This document shows positions 16,981 to 22,394 of a stretch of 31,500 nt of DNA, in pieces. Within the stretch, counting starts at the first letter, position 1, and each line of letters begins with the position of its first letter. The notes below the pieces were generated by a model. That model worked only from the letters and a program-made list of their open reading frames with translations. It did no database searches and was not told where the DNA came from. This DNA comes from a virus, in IMG/VR virus record IMGVR_UViG_3300042314_000439, positions 1-31,500 of that record; one strand, written 5' to 3'. Both the position numbers and the translations under genes were made by a program.

Positions 16981-17024
16981 TCATCAGGATTTAATAATGC
17001 AAATATTTCATCTTCTCTTTCCAT
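16977..17024 (-). CDS. Possible 15-aa leader ORF upstream of the glycosyltransferase
   Basis: ATG at 17024-17022 opens a 15-codon frame (MEREDEIFALLNPDE) whose TGA overlaps the glycosyltransferase ATG as ATGA (16980-16977). It directly follows a -7-like box (17029-17036). It could be a coupling leader peptide. It is too short to be sure it is translated. Confidence 0.3.
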   Translation of the reverse strand: MEREDEIFALLNPDE

Positions 17025-17028
17025 ACGA

Positions 17029-17036
17029 CAAAAATA
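17029..17036 (-). promoter_or_regulatory. Possible late promoter -7 box
   Basis: On the minus strand the 76-bp gap before the late block contains TATTTTTG, an exact match to the Bacteroidota -7 consensus TAnnTTTG. No TTTG at the -33 position was found, so this is only a half-site. It lies where the switch from the replication block to the packaging block occurs. Confidence 0.3.
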
Positions 17037-17056
17037 GTTAATATAAATCATATAAT

Positions 17057-17329
17057 TTAATTCTTTCTTGTTTCGTTAAATAATGTTTTTTCTTCAAGTG
17101 CTTTTACGATATCTATTTTATAGTGATTAGACATTGATAAGCAAACGAGAATGATATCGGCTAATTCCTTTTCATCAAAGGTTGAATTGTGCTTAGGGTA
17201 ACTGTTCCATAGTTCGTTTACTTCATCTCTAATGTCAATTATCCAATCATAGAAATCTATTTTTTTTGTGACCTTACCTCGCTTTAATTGGGCTGCATAG
17301 TTGCGGTTTATTATTTCTTCTATTGTCAT
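17057..17329 (-). CDS. MazG-like nucleotide pyrophosphohydrolase
   Basis: A 90-aa all-helical protein with the MazG-type metal-binding pattern: DEVNEL (ExxE) then FDEKELADIILV (EExxD), and the usual end KALEEKTLFNETR (Kxxx NxxR). Such enzymes hydrolyse NTPs or dNTPs to monophosphate and pyrophosphate; phage copies may adjust nucleotide pools or (p)ppGpp. It overlaps the upstream 76-aa gene by 4 bp. Confidence 0.78.
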   Translation of the reverse strand: MTIEEIINRNYAAQLKRGKVTKKIDFYDWIIDIRDEVNELWNSYPKHNSTFDEKELADIILVCLSMSNHYKIDIVKALEEKTLFNETRKN

Positions 17330-17556
17330 TTGTTACCTCCGTATGTTTCATTGTAGTATTGTTCAGGATTATATGAATCAAGTTCCAAATGAAAATGTCC
17401 TTCTTCATAAGATTTTATTATCTCCTGCTTCTCCATTTCTTTGGCTTGTTCAAGCAATCCATTAAATATTTGTGATGTTTGAATATTTTGGAATGGAATA
17501 GTATTGTCTATTTGTTCCCATAACCATTCTACTGCTGTTTGTTTTACTTGTTCCAT
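17326..17556 (-). CDS. Conserved phage protein of unknown function
   Basis: A 76-aa acidic protein: KQTAVEWLWEQID at the start, QAKEMEKQEIIKSYEEGHF in the middle, NPEQYYNETYGG at the end. The order TAVEWL ... QAKEMEKQQI is one I recognise from small proteins in many Bacteroidota phages; no function is known to me. It overlaps the 236-aa gene by 13 bp and the MazG-like gene by 4 bp. Confidence 0.7.
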   Translation of the reverse strand: MEQVKQTAVEWLWEQIDNTIPFQNIQTSQIFNGLLEQAKEMEKQEIIKSYEEGHFHLELDSYNPEQYYNETYGGNK

Positions 17557-18254
17557 AAGTCTTCAATCGTTATTTGTTTTGCCATGTTAATTACTTCTTT
17601 GCTGTCCATTGTGAGCGTTTCAATCTTTGCTATTAATTTTCTTCGCAGTAATAAATCATTCGTTTTAGATTGCATTTCTAAGTCTTCTAAAACATAATCA
17701 TAAGCCTCTTGAATATTTGCGTTAAACTCGATGTTACTTACCTTATTCGTATCTACTAAAATCTTATATATGTCGCCAATGCTTGGTTCATAAAGTCCAA
17801 AATGACCAGTTTTTTTATAAGTAGATTTAGCATAACTCATAAATTCATCTCTAATTCTTAGCTTATCTTCTGCGGTGTATTCCTTAATAGGTTCTATTCT
17901 TGGTGTAGAACGTATTTTAATCGCATCTAATCGCTTTTCTTCAGCCATAAAGGACTTAATCCATTGGTGAAAGGTTACGATGTTTAAACCGAAGTATTCG
18001 CCATAAACTTTTCGCACTCCATTTTGGAAGCATAAGTCAAGTTCATCAATCTTTAAGTTTATAAAGTATCGCTTAATTTCGTTTATTACTCCATTGGATA
18101 GGCTGATTAATTCCTTTGATTCGATTACCTTTCCGCAATCAATGTAGGTCTTTGCAAGTGTTTTAATCACTCGGTCTTTTAATTCTTGTTGCTGCATATC
18201 AACTATGAGTTTAGAGTTGAGCGCAGTTAAGTAGTGGTTGTCGTTTGTTTTCAT
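17544..18254 (-). CDS. Conserved phage protein, possibly replication-related
   Basis: A 236-aa mostly helical protein. The best conserved-looking part is DLCFQNGVRKVYGEYFG then LNIVTFHQWIKSFMAEEKR (about residues 73-107), a pattern I associate with unknown proteins of Bacteroidota phages. No Walker or nuclease motif. Its place after the replication-initiation-like gene (once the cassette array is removed) suggests a helicase-loader-like or other replication role, but this is only a guess from context. Confidence 0.65.
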   Translation of the reverse strand: MKTNDNHYLTALNSKLIVDMQQQELKDRVIKTLAKTYIDCGKVIESKELISLSNGVINEIKRYFINLKIDELDLCFQNGVRKVYGEYFGLNIVTFHQWIKSFMAEEKRLDAIKIRSTPRIEPIKEYTAEDKLRIRDEFMSYAKSTYKKTGHFGLYEPSIGDIYKILVDTNKVSNIEFNANIQEAYDYVLEDLEMQSKTNDLLLRRKLIAKIETLTMDSKEVINMAKQITIEDLWNK

Positions 18255-18255
18255 T

Positions 18256-18486
18256 TTAAAATGGTAATTTAATTGATTCTATTTGTATTTTTATTGCGTT
18301 TTTGCGGAGTTTTATTATGCCTAATTTTTGATTACCTACTAATACTGATTTACTGCCATTATTATATACTACTCTACATGGCTTTTCATTCATCCAAAAT
18401 TTATTTGAGTGAAATATCAATCCTTCAAAGTTAATAAATTTATAAGCAATAATTTTATCATCAATATCTAATTTTCTTTTTGACAT
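18256..18486 (-). CDS. Hypothetical 76-aa protein
   Basis: Basic 76-aa protein (pattern KFWMNEKPCRVVYNNGSKSV; KLRKNAIKIQIESIKLPF) with predicted strands and no known motif. It is the first phage gene downstream of the cassette array. Its ATG (18486) lies 40 bp after the array's left boundary (18526/18527), which would be 40 bp after the 243-aa gene if the array were absent. Confidence 0.6.
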   Translation of the reverse strand: MSKRKLDIDDKIIAYKFINFEGLIFHSNKFWMNEKPCRVVYNNGSKSVLVGNQKLGIIKLRKNAIKIQIESIKLPF

Positions 18487-18538
18487 TCAATGTTTTATTT
18501 AGCAAATAAGTTCTTATATCCAATAGTTATCGGCAACC

Positions 18539-18850
18539 TTATCGAACGACATCTCCATATGCCTTGTTGATAGCATTATTAAGTTCATTTTCCATAAGAA
18601 TATATCCGTGCTTACCTTCTGCAATAAGTTGAGCGTTTAACTTGTGTATATCTCTTAAAGCATTTTCACAAGCAATAAGTAATTCAGGAGCAGCGGCTAT
18701 TAAATCAGCATCCGACCTTTCGTAAACGTGGTCTGTTACACATTCGCCATCGTCTGACCAATGTATTTCAAAACCTTTTACTCCATTAGTTTCTCGGTTA
18801 TCTACTTTCCAACCGATTGTACCATCTTTAAATTTCCCTTTTGTAATCAT
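18539..18850 (-). CDS. Cassette 1 gene: phage-type protein of unknown function
   Basis: A 103-aa protein: MITKGKFKDGTIGWKVDNRE, then EIHWSDDGECVTDHVYER, and SDADLIAAAPELLIACENAL (about residues 66-85). The (N/D)AxLIAAAPxLLxAC phrase is widespread in small phage-encoded proteins; its function is unknown to me. The stop codon lies 12 bp from the left cassette boundary (18526/18527), the same spacing as in cassettes 2 and 5. Upstream of the start is attC A. No promoter was seen, so it is probably read by the phage operon. Confidence 0.7.
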   Translation of the reverse strand: MITKGKFKDGTIGWKVDNRETNGVKGFEIHWSDDGECVTDHVYERSDADLIAAAPELLIACENALRDIHKLNAQLIAEGKHGYILMENELNNAINKAYGDVVR

Positions 18851-18895
18851 TTTTTTATTTGTTTAATTGTTAATAATTCGTTTGAAAAAAAGGCA

Positions 18896-18983
18896 GCCGA
18901 TAACAGCACATAAGCAAAAGCCCAAATCCAACCGCACAATGCCAACGCTATTTGTGCCTTCGCTTATCTGCAAAACGTTAGGT
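18896..18983. repeat. attC-like site A
   Basis: Outer cores GCCGATAAC (18896-18904) and GTTAGGT (18977-18983) enclose arms AGCACATAAGCAAAAGC and GCCTTCGCTTATCTGC that pair with few mismatches, plus an inner GCACAA/TTGTGC stem. The 80 bp from 18901 to 18980 match site E at 75 positions. Its left core is complementary to the left boundary of cassette 1 (GTTATCGGC, 18526-18534). Confidence 0.8.
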
Positions 18984-18989
18984 GCAATG

Positions 18990-19166
18990 CTAATCCAAAA
19001 CACCTACTATCCAAATTGGACAAAATATTAGCCAGTACAAAAATCGTTCTTGCAAACTGACTGCTAAATTGTCTTTACCTATTGTTTTGCAATCGTTCCT
19101 CCAAATCAAATAGAATGGAATAAAGAGAACGATTTGCAGTAATACACACATCAATATTTTGTTCAT
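18990..19166 (-). CDS. Cassette 2 gene: small two-helix membrane protein
   Basis: 58 aa when started at ATG 19166 (an ATG ten codons upstream lies nearly in the attC core). Two hydrophobic helices, about residues 3-22 (ILMCVLLQIVLFIPFYLIW) and 45-57 (YWLIFCPIWIVGV), flank a polar loop RNDCKTIGKDNLAVSLQERF. It would sit in the inner membrane. The stop lies 12 bp from the cassette boundary at 18977/18978. Function not known; small membrane proteins are common integron cassette cargo. Confidence 0.65.
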   Translation of the reverse strand: MNKILMCVLLQIVLFIPFYLIWRNDCKTIGKDNLAVSLQERFLYWLIFCPIWIVGVLD

Positions 19167-19192
19167 TTTTGTTTCAATTTGTGAGAAGCACT

Positions 19193-19286
19193 GCACCTAA
19201 CAGCAAGTAAGCAATAGTGCAGAAACATTCTCGGTTAATAATTTAATTTATCGTAAGCACCATCGCTTACTTGCAAAACGTTAGGC
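19193..19286. repeat. attC-like site B
   Basis: Cores GCACCTAAC (19193-19201) and GTTAGGC (19280-19286). Arms GCAAGTAAGCAATAGTGC and GCACCATCGCTTACTTGC pair at 16 of 18 positions; both mismatches are A/C on the plus strand, meaning T/G wobble on the minus strand. The left core extends to 14 of 15 matches with the start of cassette 2 (from 18977). Confidence 0.85.
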
Positions 19287-19490
19287 GTTATTTTCTTGAG
19301 CAGCCCGTAAACAAGATGACCGAATACTGCCACAATAAGCCATTCCTTTTTCATTTGGTTTATAAATCCTGTAAGTCCATTCCATAAAGTTTTCAAGGTA
19401 ACTACCTTCTTCAAAGTACATTGTTTCACCTGCTTTATAATCAAAATGAAAACCTACTTTAGTGTCTTTTTTAAATTTTAATTCGTTCAT
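19281..19490 (-). CDS. Cassette 3 gene: hypothetical 69-aa protein
   Basis: 69 aa from ATG 19490 (the open frame starts six codons earlier, close to the attC core). Sequence features: MNELKFKKDTKVGFHFDYKA, MYFEEGSYLENFMEWTYRIY, ending CLRAAQENNA. No motif or membrane segment recognised. The TAA stop is formed by the TTA of the cassette boundary itself (19281-19283), so gene end and recombination core coincide. Confidence 0.6.
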   Translation of the reverse strand: MNELKFKKDTKVGFHFDYKAGETMYFEEGSYLENFMEWTYRIYKPNEKGMAYCGSIRSSCLRAAQENNA

Positions 19491-19509
19491 ATTTCTGAAT
19501 AAAAACAAC

Positions 19510-19605
19510 GCCTAACAAGGGTTTTGCGTAATAGCCCTATCAAGTGTCGTGGTTAATTTTAAGTTTATACTAAGGGCTACTACGCAAAGCCCCGATACGT
19601 TATAG
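19510..19605. repeat. attC-like site C
   Basis: Cores GCCTAAC (19510-19516) and GTTATAG (19599-19605). Arms GGGTTTTGCGTAATAGCCC and GGGCTACTACGCAAAGCCC pair with two mismatches. AACGCCTAAC is complementary to the start of cassette 3 (GTTAGGCGTT, from 19280). The loop also has GTGTCGTGGT (19544-19553), complementary to ACCACGACAC downstream (19630-19639), so a larger fold across the boundary is possible. Confidence 0.8.
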
Positions 19606-19683
19606 GATAGCTTTTTAGCCCAAAGCAGCACCACGACACATTGTAAATTATTTTTTTTGCCAACGCTATAAAATACAAATATT

Positions 19684-20112
19684 ATGAGCATACTAAGTGA
19701 AATTAAAGACCTACATTTTGTACTAAAATACATGTTAGTTAACATTGGTTTAACAGCACCTTTATTTTATATTGACATGTATTTTCTTAATAACAATTTA
19801 TTTAATACAGCCCCACTATACATACCAATAGTTTCTGCTTTTTGTATGTCTATTTGTTGGTATTATGCAACTACATCTATAATTGTTATCGGAAGTTTAT
19901 CGTCACCTAAAACAATCAATAAAGACTATACTGACCAAGTCCATTTTACATCAACTATGGTTTCAGTTTCTACAATTGCAATACTTTCGACAATATGTCT
20001 TTATTTTAGATTTACTTTCAGAAACTTTTTTCATTTGTGTTTTTTTACAATTGTACTCGGATTTATTATAGCTATTTTCAGTTTGTTGACGACTAAGAGT
20101 AACAAGAGCTAA
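19684..20112 (+). CDS. Cassette 4 gene: membrane protein, the only plus-strand gene
   Basis: A 142-aa protein with four hydrophobic segments (about residues 14-35, 43-72, 90-108 and 115-136; for example LYIPIVSAFCMSICWYYATT), so a likely four-helix inner-membrane protein. It is the only gene in the window that reads rightward, in the sense expected for the array if attC polarity is left to right. A short A-rich leader (ATACAAATATT) precedes ATG 19684. A minus-strand frame overlaps its 3' half but looks like an A/T-rich shadow. Function unknown. Confidence 0.65.
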   Translation: MSILSEIKDLHFVLKYMLVNIGLTAPLFYIDMYFLNNNLFNTAPLYIPIVSAFCMSICWYYATTSIIVIGSLSSPKTINKDYTDQVHFTSTMVSVSTIAILSTICLYFRFTFRNFFHLCFFTIVLGFIIAIFSLLTTKSNKS

Positions 20113-20278
20113 AAACAAAATAAAACAAATAAACATTAATAATACAATAACAATTTTGAATTTATTTTCTTTCTCCATGACACAAAAAAATAATTTACAA
20201 TTTTGCCCCGCACAGACAGGCAGTGGAGCATCTCCTTTGTCAATTTACCCTCTCGACAATAGAGAATAAGAAAGCCAC

Positions 20279-20405
20279 CCTATAACAGCACCTTGCTGCT
20301 ATTTTGGCTGTCCCTTTGGGACAATTACGTTGGTGGTTTGTATTTCATCTTTCTATTCATAATTTCGTGAAGCCAAAACATCAGCAAGCTGCGGAAACGT
20401 TATAG
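20279..20405. repeat. attC-like site D
   Basis: The longest site, 127 bp. Cores CCTATAAC (20279-20286) and GTTATAG (20399-20405). Arms GCACCTTGCTGCTATTTTGG and CCAAAACATCAGCAAGCTGC pair with three mismatches. The loop holds a further perfect hairpin TGTCCC-TTT-GGGACA. The left core and flank match the start of cassette 4 (GTTATAGGATAGCTTT, from 19599) with only A/C mismatches. Bases 20113-20278, between the cassette 4 gene and this site, hold no gene I can support. Confidence 0.8.
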
Positions 20406-20411
20406 CCAATA

Positions 20412-20804
20412 CTAAAGACCATCTATCGCTTCGACTTTTATTGTTCCTAAAGTGCCACTTGGTAACGATGATGAAGAATAAACATTATTCCAATTATTAT
20501 CTATTGCAAGTTGATGTAAAATAGTTCTGTAAATCTGATAAGTATTGCCAATAAATTCAGACCCATTATAACCTTTACTTGCATTGTCAGGTAAATCAGG
20601 CAATAATATTCTTTTCACTTGTTTTAAAAGACCTTCAACTTCATCACGCCTTTTCATTTGTTCATCAAACGGTAAACCACGCAACATTTCTTCAATGGTA
20701 TATCTCATTTCCCATTGACCACTTGCAAATCTTGACAAATCTTCAAGACAAAAAGAAACTAAACGCATTTGTTCCTCTGATAATTCTATTTTATATTTTC
20801 TCAT
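20412..20804 (-). CDS. Cassette 5 gene: conserved hypothetical protein
   Basis: 130 aa from ATG 20804 (an upstream in-frame extension would cross attC E). N-terminal helical part: KIELSEEQMRLVSFCLEDLS then RFASGQWEMRYTIEEML; central LLKQVKRILLPDL; then NTYQIYRTILHQLAIDNN and NVYSSSSLPSG. I recognise the EQxRLVxxCLEDxxRFxxGQ ... YRxILHxLA ... NVY layout from uncharacterised phage and Bacteroidota proteins. The stop is 12 bp from the boundary at 20399/20400. Like cassette 1, it looks like a phage-type gene carried as a cassette. Confidence 0.65.
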   Translation of the reverse strand: MRKYKIELSEEQMRLVSFCLEDLSRFASGQWEMRYTIEEMLRGLPFDEQMKRRDEVEGLLKQVKRILLPDLPDNASKGYNGSEFIGNTYQIYRTILHQLAIDNNWNNVYSSSSLPSGTLGTIKVEAIDGL

Positions 20805-20833
20805 AATCCAATTTTTAAATTTGTAAAAGTACT

Positions 20834-20921
20834 GGCTATAACAGCACATAAGCAAAAGCTCAAATTCCACCGCACAATGCCAACGCTATTTGTGCCTTCG
20901 CTTATCTGCAATCCGTTAAGT
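20834..20921. repeat. attC-like site E, at the stop codon of the replication gene
   Basis: Cores GGCTATAAC (20834-20842) and GTTAAGT (20915-20921, an exact GTTRRRY). The 80 bp from 20839 to 20918 match site A at 75 positions. The TTA at 20916-20918 is the complement of the TAA stop of the 243-aa phage gene, so the core belongs to the phage gene's end. GGCTATAAC is complementary to the start of cassette 5 (GTTATAGCC, from 20399). Confidence 0.85.
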
Positions 20922-21647
20922 ATTTTCATCGTGTATCATATTAAGTGCCTCTTTTGCTGAATTAACCATTGATTCCATTTTGCTCGGTTGACCATTTGAC
21001 AAATTTTGTCCTTTGTTATAATTATTACTTACCCACCTTTCTAATCTTCTATTTAAGTCCCAAGTCTTTTCTAATTCCTGCCTAAACTTTGTATTTGATT
21101 TATTTGGTTCTGTCCAATAGCCATAAAATTTATTTAAAGTTTCACGACCATATTGAGGTAAAAATATTTCTAATGTTGAAGCAAATTTTAATTTGCGTTG
21201 TTCTATATCATTTACTTTTACATTATCAGTTACAGTTACATTTACATTATCATTTACATTTACAGCGATGTTTGCGATAGGTGGCGATTGTAAATTATCG
21301 CCCTGCGATGTTTTGCGATGTTTTGCGATTATTTCAGCATCTTCAAGTGTAATTTCATTTTTAATAACTTTTGAATGTAAATCTTCATTCCACCTTTTTA
21401 AATTGCCTAATCTACCATTTATAGATTTAGTTTCTGCGCTGCCTTCCCATTTTAATAAATCACGTTTTAGCTGCAATTTAATAGGCTCAAAAACTAAATT
21501 GATAAGTAGGTCATCAGATGTTGGGTTCTCATCATTAACGTATGCGTAAATGTGTTTAAATAACTTTCCTGCAATCTCATCAGGTAGCATATCAATAACA
21601 CTTTTTTGGTCGCAATAAAGAATAAATGATTTTTTGTTTTCAGCCAT
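20916..21647 (-). CDS. Replication-initiation-like protein (DUF6291-type N-terminus)
   Basis: A 243-aa protein. N-terminal SFILYCDQKSVIDMLPDEIA, KLFKHIYAYVND, FEPIKLQLKRDLLKWE matches the domain seen in replisome-organiser-like phage proteins of Bacteroidota. A Val/Asn repeat linker (about residues 125-147, VNVNDNVNVTVTD) precedes a C-terminal KFYGYWTEPNKSNTKFRQEL then KTWDLNRRLERW, also typical of these proteins. It probably binds the origin and loads the host helicase; no polymerase or helicase gene is in the window, so host enzymes would be needed. The stop codon coincides with the core of attC-like site E. Confidence 0.75.
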   Translation of the reverse strand: MAENKKSFILYCDQKSVIDMLPDEIAGKLFKHIYAYVNDENPTSDDLLINLVFEPIKLQLKRDLLKWEGSAETKSINGRLGNLKRWNEDLHSKVIKNEITLEDAEIIAKHRKTSQGDNLQSPPIANIAVNVNDNVNVTVTDNVKVNDIEQRKLKFASTLEIFLPQYGRETLNKFYGYWTEPNKSNTKFRQELEKTWDLNRRLERWVSNNYNKGQNLSNGQPSKMESMVNSAKEALNMIHDENT

Positions 21648-21650
21648 AAT

Positions 21651-21845
21651 TTAAACCTCCAACATTGAAATTTGTCTACGTAACTCCTTAGATAATTTTA
21701 CTGCATCATACTTATTAAATATTAATTCAATAGGTGGATTAAAATTGCTCATACTTTGAGCTTCAATTAGAATTAAATTGTTTTCTACTTTTATAGTTAA
21801 TTCGCTAGAAGTTTCAAAACTTTTAAATATTATTTCTACTGCCAT
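21651..21845 (-). CDS. Hypothetical 64-aa protein
   Basis: A 64-aa beta-then-helix protein (ELTIKVENNLILIEAQSMSN; ELIFNKYDAVKLSKELRRQI). No family recognised. It ends 3 bp before the replication-initiation-like gene, so the two are probably co-transcribed and co-translated. Confidence 0.6.
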   Translation of the reverse strand: MAVEIIFKSFETSSELTIKVENNLILIEAQSMSNFNPPIELIFNKYDAVKLSKELRRQISMLEV

Positions 21846-21884
21846 AAGTTATTAATTAGTTAAGCACCAATTACGCTTTAAAAT

Positions 21885-21957
21885 AAAAAAGCCTGCTTAT
21901 TTTCTTTGGCTGAAACAAGCCCCATCAATTAGGCTTCCAAATACTCATAAACAGGCT
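21885..21957 (-). terminator. Structured RNA element ending in an intrinsic terminator
   Basis: On the minus strand AGCCTGTTTAT (21957-21947) pairs with ATAAGCAGGCT (21900-21890), followed by a U-run (21890-21885). Inside, AAGCCU can pair with GGGCUU, or instead GGCU with AGCC, so two inner folds compete. It lies in the 281-bp gene-free stretch 21846-22126, between the early operon and the replication gene. It could be an attenuator or a small RNA; the rest of the gap shows only a short CAAG/CTTG hairpin near 22000. Confidence 0.6.
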
Positions 21958-22126
21958 ATTTAAAAATGTCGTGTTTAAGATGTCATAAATCGGCAAGGTT
22001 TCAGTCTTGTTGCTCCAATTTTCTTTTACAAATATAACTACTACTTAATGAAATAATAGAATAATTTTAAGAGATACTTCTTCACAAATAATTCCCATAC
22101 TGTGATTGTTATAATTATCTTGACTA

Positions 22127-22390
22127 TCATTGGTAACTATTGATTAGCTTTTTAGATGTCTTCTTGAAGTCCAAAGAATACTCAATGAAGGAACAGCTGT
22201 TGCCAAAAATTGACAACTTAGTAACTCGTTCTTTTTTGATGCTAAATCCCAGTGCAATGATGTCAGCTATTCGCTGCGGTAACTTGGTGCAGTAGCCAAA
22301 TTGCTTTTGTGTCGCTTGAATTGATGTGATTTTGTTGCCTGCTATTAAATAACAGATAATAGCTTCGGTTTGTGTTTTTGGTTTTTTCAT
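22127..22390 (-). CDS. Helix-turn-helix protein
   Basis: An 87-aa protein: KTQTEAIICYLIAGNKITSI, then QATQKQFGYCTKLPQRIADI and IALGFSIKKERV. This is the small winged HTH pattern (T-Q..I..YL..G..IT...A...FG...LP.RI.DI...G..I) common in phages (HTH_55-like). It may regulate or assist replication. It is the last gene of the early block before the structured element at 21885-21957. Confidence 0.75.
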   Translation of the reverse strand: MKKPKTQTEAIICYLIAGNKITSIQATQKQFGYCTKLPQRIADIIALGFSIKKERVTKLSIFGNSCSFIEYSLDFKKTSKKLINSYQ

Positions 22391-22394
22391 GTGT

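Larger units (their letters stand above)
18527..20915. mobile_element. Integron-like gene-cassette array without integrase (CALIN-like), five cassettes
   Basis: Five segments (18527-18977, 18978-19280, 19281-19599, 19600-20399, 20400-20915) each hold one short ORF and one attC-like hairpin. Each segment begins TTA and ends ...G, with a GTTRRRY-type core at every junction. Within each segment the two ends are complementary over 9-17 bp (for example GTTAGGTGC at 18977 with GCACCTAAC at 19193-19201), and this end sequence differs from cassette to cassette; that is integron logic. The left boundary (18526/18527) is a bare AG/TT; the right boundary (20915/20916) falls exactly at the stop codon of the 243-aa phage gene. 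No tyrosine recombinase is in the window. Confidence 0.8.

Noticed and set aside
19235-19444. Minus-strand frame of 69 aa across attC site B
   Set aside because: It covers the hairpin and overlaps the better-placed cassette 3 gene (19281-19490) in another frame.
19963-20178. Minus-strand frame of 71 aa with a hydrophobic N-terminus in cassette 4
   Set aside because: It overlaps the longer plus-strand membrane protein; its hydrophobic start comes from an A/T-rich tract and the rest is low-complexity Lys/Ser/Cys. Treated as a shadow.
18527-20915. Array explained as MITEs or insertion sequences with terminal inverted repeats
   Set aside because: The inverted ends differ between units and share only the TAAC/GTTA core, there are no target duplications and no transposase; matched ends within each unit fit cassettes better.
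21222-21265. Short repeat (TTTACATTATCA-like units)
   Set aside because: It is the codon pattern of a Val/Asn repeat linker in the replication-initiation-like protein, not a CRISPR or origin iteron array.
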